This document shows, one piece after another, positions 19,483-28,014 of a stretch of DNA of 36,840 bases. The position numbers and the translations under genes are program-made. A model generated the notes under the pieces. It ran no database searches and had not been told where the DNA came from. It saw only the letters and a program-made list of their open reading frames with translations. Source of the DNA: Thermococcus sp. (GTDB taxonomy: Archaea; Methanobacteriota_B; Thermococci; Thermococcales; Thermococcaceae). The stretch spans positions 1 to 36,840 of the forward strand of contig JAGHBN010000151.1 in the NCBI GenBank assembly GCA_021160985.1. Direction: 5' to 3'. The number at the start of each line of letters is the position of its first letter. Position 1 is the first letter of the stretch.

Positions 19483-20194
19483 GAGCATCAACGAATCGCT
19501 CGACGTGCCTTACCGTCGCCCGGGCCAGTGCCGAGCGGTCATTAACGCGCTCAATCAGGGCGTTTATTGAGTTTTTGCCTTCAACAAGAATCCCCAGGGC
19601 GAGTTCAATGAATTCTCGCGCGCCCATTTTGTAGACCCTGCCATTGTCGAAAATCCAAACCAAGAACTTGCCTTCCCTGATGAGTGCCGCATGAACGTTC
19701 GGGTCAAAGGCACCAAAGTCCATCTTTACATAGAGATTAGTCTTTGGTTGTATTTTCCTTGCCCAGTCTGGGAGCTCTCCAGCGGGCTTCAGAATATTTT
19801 CGGGGACCATCCTGCCGTCTCCCGCAGGCGTTTTAACTCCCGGTCCTCCAATGAACTTCCTGAAATCATCCTCCCTTTTGAGCGCGTATAAAATTCCGGC
19901 CATGAAGTTCCCAAGGAAGCGGGGGAAGCTTACGGTGGTGGAGAGAACGTTGATGTTCTTAGGAACCCCGGTTAGGAGTGAGGGGTTCTCAATCCAGTAG
20001 CCTTTAACGGACAGGTGGTGCCTGAGAACATTGTCGAAGTCAAAGAGCACCTCTGTCCACTCCAAAAGCTCGTTCACGCTTTTAGCGGTTGAATACGGGC
20101 TCGTTCCTGGAAGATACCAGTACCAGTAAATCCCCGGAGCACTGTGCAGGGTCATGTTCCCCACCCGATACCGGGCATTCTCCTGGATTGGCAT
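19475..20194 (-). CDS. Hypothetical protein, last gene of the minus-strand accessory cluster
   Basis: 239 aa ORF immediately following the 20201-21057 gene. Confidence 0.55.
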   Translation of the reverse strand: MPIQENARYRVGNMTLHSAPGIYWYWYLPGTSPYSTAKSVNELLEWTEVLFDFDNVLRHHLSVKGYWIENPSLLTGVPKNINVLSTTVSFPRFLGNFMAGILYALKREDDFRKFIGGPGVKTPAGDGRMVPENILKPAGELPDWARKIQPKTNLYVKMDFGAFDPNVHAALIREGKFLVWIFDNGRVYKMGAREFIELALGILVEGKNSINALIERVNDRSALARATVRHVERFVDALT

Positions 20195-20200
20195 CAGCCA

Positions 20201-21057
20201 TTAAACACCTCCCCTGCCTGTGAGCCTTTCGAACTCCCTTTCCGCGTCCCTAATGGCATCATCGACGGCTTTTAAAAGAACTTTCTTCGGGACTCTGAGG
20301 GCTGTGCAGGAATACAGGACGAACGCCAGCAAAAATTCACCCTTTCCGGAGTCTGCCGCGTAGATGACCTCAAAGGGGTCGTAGGTTGAGAGGATAAAAC
20401 GGACGAACGGGGGAACCGCTCCTGCCGAGAGCCGTTTAAGCCCCCCAGTTCGCGTAGGAGCCCCCTGTCCTCCGGCCTTTTAAGCCCGCTGGAGGAGAGC
20501 CCCTTGATTTCCCCGTCCAAGTCCCCCTTTACCCGCCACCTTTCACCGGGCAGTTTGCCGTCCGCCACGAAGTCCCTGAGTTCTTTCAGCTCCTCAACGT
20601 ACCCCTCGAGGTTAACGAAAGCCTCCAGCACGTACGTGCTCCCGTAAACCTGAACCTCGTACTCGTCCATGACGTCCTCGGGTTCACCGAGCATCTCAAG
20701 CACTTTGGGTGAAGGCGGCTTTAGCCTGAACCTGAGCCACTCCATCCGCACGGGTTTTCCCTTGAGGACGGCTTCCAGGTTCTTGAGGGAATCCCGGATT
20801 GTCTCGACGAGTTTTTTGCGGGCGACCCGCACTCCCCTCCCGTCCGGCAGGGTCAGGCAGACCGTTCCACCCTCTGCCCTTACCTTCAGGCCCCAGGGCC
20901 TTTCTGACGGATTCTCCATTGATTGGAGTGCCTTTAGGGAGCTCATGAATCCATCCAGCGGCACGGGGTCTTCACTGATGAAAACAGGCCCGTCTTCGAG
21001 CACCAGCACGGGGAAGCCCCTGTCTCCATCCCTGAGGAAGAAGGAAAAGGACAACAC
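20201..21057 (-). pseudogene. Hypothetical protein with one apparent frameshift at a C6 tract (20441-20446)
   Basis: Listed ORF turns low-complexity after ELGGLNGSRQERF; in the other frame the sequence continues LKRLSAGAVPPFVRFILSTYDPFEVIYAADSGKGEFLLAFVLYSCTALRVPKKVLLKAVDDAIRDAEREFERLTGRGGV and stops at 20201-20203. Confidence 0.7.
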
Positions 21058-21060
21058 CGC

Positions 21061-21593
21061 TCACACCCCCGGTATCCGGAGTGAACCCATCCACCTGAGG
21101 TACTCGTCCCTTAAGCCCGCGGGGGACTTCGGTGTCGAGCCGCCCGAGCGCGTCAAACACGGCCCTGGCCATGCGCTTCCCGAGCTCCTTCGCGGGAAGC
21201 CCGGCTTTTCTGGTGGAGTACGCGGGGAGCGGGACGTTAAAGTCATCTGGATAGCAGAGGACGACTTTACCGTTTTCCGCTTCATAATCACGCCGAAGTC
21301 CTCGGGCAGTCCAAGGGTGAGCAGGAAAAGCCCTCGAAGGCCCTGCATGAGCTTATCAGCGTTGTATAGTCCGCCTCGTCCTCAAGCCCCATCCCTTCAA
21401 AGTCATTGGATAGAAGATAAGTAGCACCCTTGGCGAGGCTCTCGATGGCAAGTATTAACCTCAGGGGATGCACTCTGGAGTAAACTTCCACGGGGCCGAG
21501 CTTTATCCTGTAGTGTCCAGGGGAGACAATAATCGCTTTCCAGAGGGGCCCGTCTCTAACGACAAACCCGCCCCACGTTAGGGAGCATTCCAT
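21061..21593 (-). pseudogene. Hypothetical gene with multiple frameshifts
   Basis: Starts MECSLTWGGFVVRDGPLWKAIIVSPGHYRIKLGPVEVYSRVHPLRLILAIESL; plausible coding then moves through other frames (LRGLFLLTLGLPEDFGV; ENGKVVLCYPDDFNVPLPAYSTRKAGLPAKELGKRMARAVFDALGRLDTEV; LRDEYLRWMGSLRIPGV*). One switch is at G5 21121-21125. Confidence 0.65.
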
Positions 21594-21597
21594 GGCA

Positions 21598-22149
21598 TCA
21601 ACCCCCGAGCACGTCCTTATACCTGCTCCTCCGCACGAGCTCTTTAACCCTCTCAAGCCCCGTCAGGTAGGCTTCGTCCCCAGTTCCCCTCAGGTACTCC
21701 TCAAGGAATTCCAGGGCGGCTTTCACGTACTCCCTGACTTCAACCCTCTCCCTGCCAACCAACCGGTCGTTCTCGAAAGCCTCAATGAGCAGGTAATCGT
21801 CCTCCTTCCTGAACACCACGGGAGAAATCGGCTCGTAAGTGCCGAAACCCACCTCGAGCTTCCCGCCCCTGCAGTTCCTTCTTATCGCCCTCCTCTCGTC
21901 CTCCTCGAACTTTTCAAGCACGTAGGGAATTTCGTCACACGATGCAACCGCGAAGGCTACTGTGGAGAGGATTGCCGCCAGCGCCTGCACAATGTAGCAG
22001 GCGGCCCACACGAGCCTTTTCCTGTTTATCTCTATAATAATCCAGGCCCCAAACCCCCCGGATTCCTCTAACTCTTCAAGCGGGACATCAACCGAAAATT
22101 CAACCTGCATCGAGACGACCTCCCTTGAGTTTCCCACCAGACGGCTCAC
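21598..22149 (-). CDS. Hypothetical protein
   Basis: 183 aa; GTG start overlaps the upstream stop by 4 bp. Confidence 0.6.
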   Translation of the reverse strand: MSRLVGNSREVVSMQVEFSVDVPLEELEESGGFGAWIIIEINRKRLVWAACYIVQALAAILSTVAFAVASCDEIPYVLEKFEEDERRAIRRNCRGGKLEVGFGTYEPISPVVFRKEDDYLLIEAFENDRLVGRERVEVREYVKAALEFLEEYLRGTGDEAYLTGLERVKELVRRSRYKDVLGG

Positions 22150-22871
22150 AGGTTCTGAAGGAAGATTTTGAGGTCGTATAAGACTTTAAAATACGCCTCA
22201 AGGGGCTCCCTCCAGGGCCCCTTCGGGAGCAGCCGACCCAGTTCTTCCAGGGAATTCAACGTTTCCATCCCCATCTCGAAGAAAGCCTCTAACAAAGAGT
22301 TAGCATCGCATTCTATCAAAACGCTCTTCGGATTAAGCGTTCCATCACTCTCGGCGAAATAAGTCTCAGAGCATACAATCGCCCTTTCCCCGACGCGTTT
22401 AAATATTACCTGGCTCAGATATTTCCCAAATGATGCGTTAAAAACAACTCCTCCAATTTCAGAACATTTCAATATATACTCACGCTTTAGCTCTTCAATA
22501 GGGACCTCCTTTAACCGCGGGTCGGGTATTCTCTTGATTTCTGGGGGATAAACCCATTTCCACAGAAATTCAACAAAGTCCTCGCTTGTGAGGATTTCAC
22601 TATTAAAGCGTTCAAGTGCCCCTTTGAGGTAAATGCTCACAAGGAACGAATCTTGGGGGACATATAAGAACCTTAGCGGCTCTTTGGAATCGTCTGCTAA
22701 CACCTCACGGCCGGCGATTTTTAGTGAGTATCCACCGGGGGGTAAAAGAAAGAGCCCCGAAAGTGCATGAAGGCGTATTGACTTTTTGTTCCTAATTAAA
22801 AAATCCCTAAAAGCTTCTCTGCTTTTCAGCTGTCTTTCCAAGTATTCAACATCAAAGTGCCACCTCATCAA
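22146..22871 (-). CDS. Hypothetical protein; candidate immunity gene for the adjacent orphan toxin cassette
   Basis: 241 aa ORF starting ~70 bp after the stop of the orphan C-terminal cassette. Confidence 0.55.
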   Translation of the reverse strand: MMRWHFDVEYLERQLKSREAFRDFLIRNKKSIRLHALSGLFLLPPGGYSLKIAGREVLADDSKEPLRFLYVPQDSFLVSIYLKGALERFNSEILTSEDFVEFLWKWVYPPEIKRIPDPRLKEVPIEELKREYILKCSEIGGVVFNASFGKYLSQVIFKRVGERAIVCSETYFAESDGTLNPKSVLIECDANSLLEAFFEMGMETLNSLEELGRLLPKGPWREPLEAYFKVLYDLKIFLQNL

Positions 22872-22941
22872 GGTTACCCCTCCTACAGGGAATTAAAGGA
22901 AGTAGTGAAAATATAAATGGGAGGATACAAAGAGCAAGTAG

Positions 22942-23410
22942 TTATGTTTCTGGAAATGCTGTCCATACTTTCCACGTACCTTTTATCTTTTTTATCACAA
23001 CCTTATACCACACTCCCCCTTTGTTCCTTCTAAGTACTGCTGTTCTCCCATAATCATAACATCCCGATGCACTTTTATCAAAAGATTCTATAACTTCTTT
23101 TTTATTGTATCTGCTATATCCCCTCCAGAGTCAACATCCCACTGGCTGTTTTGAACCTTATCCCAGTCAGCTGCTTCCATAGTTACATGGCTCTCAATGA
23201 TATGCTCTCTTTGCTCAGGCTCTAAAGTAACATCTCCCGGTTCACACCTACCAAGTCCATTAAAAGACGCATGGAAATTTTGAGTGGCTTCTCTAAATTC
23301 CCGTGCTATAATATACGCGTCTTTAGCGTCCCATCCGTTGGGGTATGCATCTACCGAGGAGTTATCGATCTTTCTGAGATAAAGAGTTCTCTAATCTTGT
23401 TTAATGAATT
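22942..23410 (-). pseudogene. Orphan polymorphic-toxin C-terminal cassette (linker fragment plus toxin-like domain, frameshifted)
   Basis: Minus-strand reading: SLNKIRELF...VDAYPNGWDAKDAYIIAREFREATQNFHASFNGLGRCEPGDVTLEPEQREHIIESHVTMEAADWDKVQNSQWDVDSGGDIADTIKK|EVIESFDKSASGCYDYGRTAVLRRNKGGVWYKVVIKKIKGTWKVWTAFPET*; frame break at T6 (23098-23103) and another near 23355-23390; parallels the 24131-25114 protein. Confidence 0.7.
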
Positions 23411-23423
23411 ACGGAAGCGGTTA

Positions 23424-24089
23424 TTACCAGTTCTTCAACTGTGAGTACTTTAATAGGGTCTTAATCCATTGCAACTTAGTTCTTAATCCTTCCAAGATAC
23501 TAAATCCACTGATTATTTTTTCTATCTCCCTAACTCCCAAGAGGGTGTACTTTTCAACTTCACGTGCATACTCCATCGAATCCACAGAGATGACGTTCTT
23601 AGAGCCAGACAGCATTATTTCAAGCTTTTCTCCTTTCTTAGTCAGGAACAACGCTTTTCTTGGCTCAGACGTTCCAAAGAATAACTTAATACCGCCATTA
23701 TAGGAGATTAGCCTCACCACCTCTCCGCCTCTGTAAGGATTTATCTCGATGGGAAGGCCCGCAAGACTTTCAACTGCTACCATCCCCCCACGGGAGTACA
23801 AAACAGAAAATGCTGCGTCCTCAAGGAAGTCAACAAAAAATCCCCTGGGCTGGTCTATCAGCACCTTGTTTCCAACCGAAAGACCAAAGGAAACTGTATC
23901 AAACAGTAACTGGTCAAGAGAGTTCCTAAAGAGTTCAAATGGATCCATTACATTTTGTTCGCCAGTATTTAATTCGTCTTCTGTAACCTCAATTGCCTCT
24001 TTTAACAAGTACACTGCCGCGCTCATTAATATGTTTTTTTCGATTTTTGGTATATTCCACCAAATCCTCACAATGCTCATAGCAATCAC
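23424..24089 (-). CDS. Hypothetical protein; candidate immunity protein for the 24131-25114 toxin-like gene
   Basis: 221 aa ORF directly downstream of the toxin-like gene on the same strand. Confidence 0.55.
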   Translation of the reverse strand: MIAMSIVRIWWNIPKIEKNILMSAAVYLLKEAIEVTEDELNTGEQNVMDPFELFRNSLDQLLFDTVSFGLSVGNKVLIDQPRGFFVDFLEDAAFSVLYSRGGMVAVESLAGLPIEINPYRGGEVVRLISYNGGIKLFFGTSEPRKALFLTKKGEKLEIMLSGSKNVISVDSMEYAREVEKYTLLGVREIEKIISGFSILEGLRTKLQWIKTLLKYSQLKNW

Positions 24090-24130
24090 CTTGCTTAGCT
24101 AAAGAGAAGTAAAAAATAAACTTTAAGAAC

Positions 24131-25114
24131 TTACTTAACCAAATACGCAGTTATAATGTCATACAGGCTACGCCTACGATCGTACTTTGCTATCCTAAGT
24201 ATCACTCTTACCCTTCCAAGCTCAGTATTAACCTCAAGTGCTACCTCTCTGAGATTTGACTGCCTACAGTTAACTTCTCCTTTGAGTATTGCCTTTTTGA
24301 TAACATCTGCAAGCCACTCACCACTTATACTTTCAGGAAATGGTGTTGCATCAAATTCTCCGTAGAAAACCTCATGTTCAACGTGTCTCCTACTTAAGTG
24401 TCTAATATAATTCTCCCGAAATCTAACTCTCCCAGGAGGCCAGTACCCACAGGGTGCATCCCTTCCTTTGAATTTTGGTAACTTTCTCGTTTCCTGATAC
24501 AATTCTATCTCAAACTTCTTCGCCTTGTTGGCGTCCCATCCGTTGAGGTATGCTTGGCCTAACAGCTGTCCGAATTCTTTTGGGGTGAAGAGGTCGTTGA
24601 TCTGATCGAGCTCGCTCTTCTTGATCTCCACCACGGTTGTGGAGCCGTCCTTGATAACGACTTTCTCGGCTATCGGCAATGGAATGAACCACAGTTTCTT
24701 CAGGTGAACCTCCACTTTCGGCTGGCTCATCGAATAACCCGCAACCCCAATAAAGCCATCAACAAACTCGGAGAGCTGTTTAAATCCTGCAGCCTTTAAC
24801 ACAGTGTCGGCAACTTCGCCTCCATACTTCTCAATCACCTTGCGAAGGCCACTTGCAGCAAGGACAAAGAGGCTAACTGTTAGTGCTGCCAGTTCAGTAT
24901 CGCCCACCATTATCCCTATCAATACTGGGATTGTCTGTGCGATCATTGGTCGAACATCGTCTCCGATTTTCCTTTTCAGATTGGATTCTTCCTGCAACGT
25001 TGCGGTGGTATTCCCTGTCGCGTTAACAAGGCTCGCCGCGGCGCTCGCTCCACTGACGGTCATCCCAAGGAAGAGCAACACAAGAGCCAAAGCCAGAAAC
25101 CGCTTCCAGCCCAT
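24131..25114 (-). CDS. Exported polymorphic-toxin-like protein
   Basis: Signal peptide MGWKRFLALALVLLFLGMTVSGASAA; TM-like IAQTIPVLIGIMVGDTELAALTVSLFVLAASGL; linker DQINDLFTPKEFGQLLGQAYLNGWDA; C-terminal YIRHLSRRHVEHE...LADVIKKAI...RVRVILRIAKYDRRRSLYDIITAYLVK. Confidence 0.65.
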   Translation of the reverse strand: MGWKRFLALALVLLFLGMTVSGASAAASLVNATGNTTATLQEESNLKRKIGDDVRPMIAQTIPVLIGIMVGDTELAALTVSLFVLAASGLRKVIEKYGGEVADTVLKAAGFKQLSEFVDGFIGVAGYSMSQPKVEVHLKKLWFIPLPIAEKVVIKDGSTTVVEIKKSELDQINDLFTPKEFGQLLGQAYLNGWDANKAKKFEIELYQETRKLPKFKGRDAPCGYWPPGRVRFRENYIRHLSRRHVEHEVFYGEFDATPFPESISGEWLADVIKKAILKGEVNCRQSNLREVALEVNTELGRVRVILRIAKYDRRRSLYDIITAYLVK

Positions 25115-25425
25115 GCAGTCACCTCCAGTATCGTTCAGTTGGATAACAAATCCACACCTTAAAAAATTTACTATTTATTTTTAATGCTAACAGGACAATG
25201 GCAATTGAAATTAAACTACTTCATCATGAGAACCTTAAATTACAACCTTCAAGAGAGGACAACCCAAGAAACCGTAAATCCCAAGAAAACTCACAACGTA
25301 CAAGGGGAACAACTAAGTAGAGTCTAGCTTATTATGTTGGCATCCCACGATCTCAAGAGGAAAATGCAGGGCTCACCCTTCCTCGCATCATCATAAATCA
25401 GAAAGGAGAACGCCGATCATCGCCC

Positions 25426-25878
25426 TCAGACTTCTTCTTTTACCGTGACAAACGAGACCATTGTTACTGTCTGATCTATGCCCTTTATCTCCCTGAGCCT
25501 GTCCACGACTATCTTTCCTATCTCCTCAGCGTTCGGTGCGCGAACTTTTATTAGCAAGTCCCACTCACCGGCAACGATGTGGACCTCATAGACGCCCTCA
25601 AGGGCAGCGACCCTCTCGGCTACTTCCCTCTGAGTGAGCCCCGAATCAGGGTCGTAGCGCGCCAGTATGAAGGCTGTCGTTCCCAGGTCAAGTTTCTTGT
25701 AGTTGGGCTTAACCGTGAACTTCTCGATTATCCCTTCATCAACCAGCTTCTTTATCCTGTAGTGCACTGTCGTCCTCGGGATGCCAAGTTTCTTGCTCAG
25801 AGATGCTATGTTCTCCCTGGCGTTTTCCTTAAGTTCCCTCAACAACCTTATGTCTGTAGCATCAAGCGAACTCGCCAT
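25426..25878 (-). CDS. Lrp/AsnC family transcriptional regulator
   Basis: LDATDIRLLRELKENARENIASLSKKLGIPRTTVHYRIKKLVDEGIIEKFTV plus RAM domain VYEVHIVAGEWDLLIKVRAPN. Confidence 0.92.
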   Translation of the reverse strand: MASSLDATDIRLLRELKENARENIASLSKKLGIPRTTVHYRIKKLVDEGIIEKFTVKPNYKKLDLGTTAFILARYDPDSGLTQREVAERVAALEGVYEVHIVAGEWDLLIKVRAPNAEEIGKIVVDRLREIKGIDQTVTMVSFVTVKEEV

Positions 25879-25902
25879 CGCGATCCCCTTTTGTCATTAT
25901 TA

Positions 25903-25923
25903 CAATTCACACCGTGATAATTG
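25903..25923. promoter_or_regulatory. Candidate autoregulatory site upstream of the lrp gene
   Basis: CAATT...AATTG enclosing TCAC-ACC-GTGA, ~25-45 bp upstream of the start. Confidence 0.35.
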
Positions 25924-25934
25924 GAATGATTTCA

Positions 25935-26489
25935 TTATTTAAGGTTTTCCTTTAACCAAGTTGCAAAAGCGTGCAACGCCCTGCCCCTGTGAGATATCCT
26001 GTTCTTTTCGTCCGTTGTCATTTCGGCAAAAGTTCGGTCGAAACCTGAAGGTCTGAATATGGGATCGAACCCGAATCCACCGGTTCCCCTCGGCTCCTCG
26101 GTTATAACACCATCCACCCTGCCCTCAAAAATGTGAAGCTCACCGTCCCAGTACGCCACGATGCTCTTGAAATAGGCCCTCCTGTCCTCAATGCCCCCCA
26201 TAAGCTTCAGGATACCGTTTATTCCAAGAGTTTTGTAGACGTAGGCAGAATAAACCCCCGGAAAACCGTTAAGGGCCGAAATAAACAGGCCCGAATCATC
26301 TATGAAGAAAGGACCCTCAACTCTCTCCGCCAGCCATTTTACCCCGTAGTCCGCCACCTCCTCGAGGGAATCCGCCTGTATCTCTGGATACTCAACCTTC
26401 AGCTGGTAGACTTCCAACCCAACGCTGGCAAGGTACCTCCTGGCCTCCTCCACCTTACCAGGATTTGAAGTTATAAAAGCAACCCTCAT
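25935..26489 (-). CDS. XTP/dITP diphosphatase (HAM1/RdgB)
   Basis: [68 protein letters not shown]. Confidence 0.93.
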   Translation of the reverse strand: MRVAFITSNPGKVEEARRYLASVGLEVYQLKVEYPEIQADSLEEVADYGVKWLAERVEGPFFIDDSGLFISALNGFPGVYSAYVYKTLGINGILKLMGGIEDRRAYFKSIVAYWDGELHIFEGRVDGVITEEPRGTGGFGFDPIFRPSGFDRTFAEMTTDEKNRISHRGRALHAFATWLKENLK

Positions 26490-26536
26490 CGAACCACCGT
26501 AGAAAGGTATAAGGAAAGTCCTAAAAAAGTATGGCT

Positions 26537-27025
26537 TCAGTCGATCTTGTAGCCTATCTTCTCAACGAGCTCTCTGCGCTCCTCCTTCTGCTCGTCGGTC
26601 TCTACCCTGTTGGCGGCCTTGCCGTCCACCCCACCGAGAACGCTCCTCCCGAGGTCAGTCTCCGCGACGATGACCTGGAACGGATTCTCGCTGGCACCGT
26701 ATACCATTGCCACGGCGGGGTGGTTCTTGACCGCATTGAGAACGTTTATCGGAAACGCGTTCCTCATCAGAATCACGAAGACGTGACCGGCGCCTATTCT
26801 AACGGCATTCTTCGCTGCAAGCTCTTCCAGCTCGGGGTCGTTGCCCGTGTAGCGCGTGAGCTGGGGCTTTGCCTCGTTCATGGCTATTCCAAACTTGATT
26901 CCCGGAACCGTTGTCAGGAGCGTCTTCGCAAGGTCATCGACGGTGAATATCGAAAAATTCCCCTGGCCGATTATCACCTCAACGCCCTCGGGTTTTTCTA
27001 TCTCTACAACTTCCATCCTGACCAT
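26537..27025 (-). CDS. Adenosine-specific kinase-like protein (PF04008/COG1839 type)
   Basis: [87 protein letters not shown]. Confidence 0.8.
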   Translation of the reverse strand: MVRMEVVEIEKPEGVEVIIGQGNFSIFTVDDLAKTLLTTVPGIKFGIAMNEAKPQLTRYTGNDPELEELAAKNAVRIGAGHVFVILMRNAFPINVLNAVKNHPAVAMVYGASENPFQVIVAETDLGRSVLGGVDGKAANRVETDEQKEERRELVEKIGYKID

Positions 27026-27096
27026 TACGCACCACCGGAAAGGTTTAATAGGGCCCGGGATATAACCTTTTCGCGAGAACCAAGCGGTGAGTGCCG

Positions 27097-28014
27097 ATGC
27101 CGGAGCCCCTTATGGAGGAGCTGAATTTTCTGGTTACACTCCTGGAAAAGTACCCCCTCGAGAGCCTAAAGAAGATAGCGGAGAGCGAGGGGATGGATTA
27201 TTACAAACTCAAGAGGCTCTACGATAAGTATTACGGGAAGTACGTAACCGTCAGCGCCATGTACAACATAAGGAAGATAGGCCTCAGGAGTTTTGTCGCC
27301 TTTATGAGCGTACCCTCCTCCTCACTGAAGGAGACTGCGATGAAAATCTCCCAAAATCCCTTTGTGCCATACATAAACCCCGCCTTCGGCTTTAAGAACG
27401 GCCTTTCAATTCTCCTGCACGTGCCCGCTGACCAGGTCGGCCTCATAGACGAATTCATGAGCCGGTACTCCGATGACTACGAGTACTATGAGATTAGAGG
27501 TTATCCCCCCTCCCACGACGACAACTTTGGGGAGTGGAACCTCAGCTACGAATATGCTATCCTCATGGACATCCTCAAGTGGAACGCCAGGACGCCGATA
27601 ACACAGATAGCCCAAGAAATAGGAAAGACGAGACCGACTGTCAGATACATGATAAACAGACTGAAAGAAGAGGGCATCCTCATCTCGTTCACCCCCCTTA
27701 TAGACATGAACGTGCACGACAGGGGGGTCATAGGGATCACAAAAGAGCTGGATGATACCGTTCTGGAAAGATTTAAGGACTATGAAATAACCGTAGGCCT
27801 CCTCCCGGGGCACGGCTACTTCCTCGAGTGGTTCTTTTCGTCACAGGAAGACCTGGGGACGAAGATTATGGAGTTCAGCCAGTACGTTGATAAAATCCTT
27901 GTCGAGTACTTCGACAAAACTTTCAAGGAGATGAACGACAGGCAGCTCGTAAAGAGATATCAGAGGATGGTAAAAAAGGATGGGAGCGGCTACTACCCAA
28001 TTACGAGCTTTTAG
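27097..28014 (+). CDS. Winged-helix transcriptional regulator, Lrp/AsnC-like
   Basis: WNARTPITQIAQEIGKTRPTVRYMINRLKEEGILISFTPLIDM helix-turn-helix; ATG at 27097 after ggtga. Confidence 0.7.
   Translation: MPEPLMEELNFLVTLLEKYPLESLKKIAESEGMDYYKLKRLYDKYYGKYVTVSAMYNIRKIGLRSFVAFMSVPSSSLKETAMKISQNPFVPYINPAFGFKNGLSILLHVPADQVGLIDEFMSRYSDDYEYYEIRGYPPSHDDNFGEWNLSYEYAILMDILKWNARTPITQIAQEIGKTRPTVRYMINRLKEEGILISFTPLIDMNVHDRGVIGITKELDDTVLERFKDYEITVGLLPGHGYFLEWFFSSQEDLGTKIMEFSQYVDKILVEYFDKTFKEMNDRQLVKRYQRMVKKDGSGYYPITSF

Noticed and set aside
20201-21057. Programmed ribosomal frameshift
   Set aside because: The tract is a plain C6/G6 run, the neighbouring gene has several further frame breaks, and no supporting stimulator was identified; decay or sequence error is simpler.
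23404-23703. Plus-strand 99-aa ORF
   Set aside because: Antisense to the 23424-24089 coding gene with low-complexity composition; no start context.
25120-25425. Possible degraded gene or regulatory RNA upstream of the toxin-like gene
   Set aside because: AT-rich intergenic sequence without an ORF or repeat I could support.
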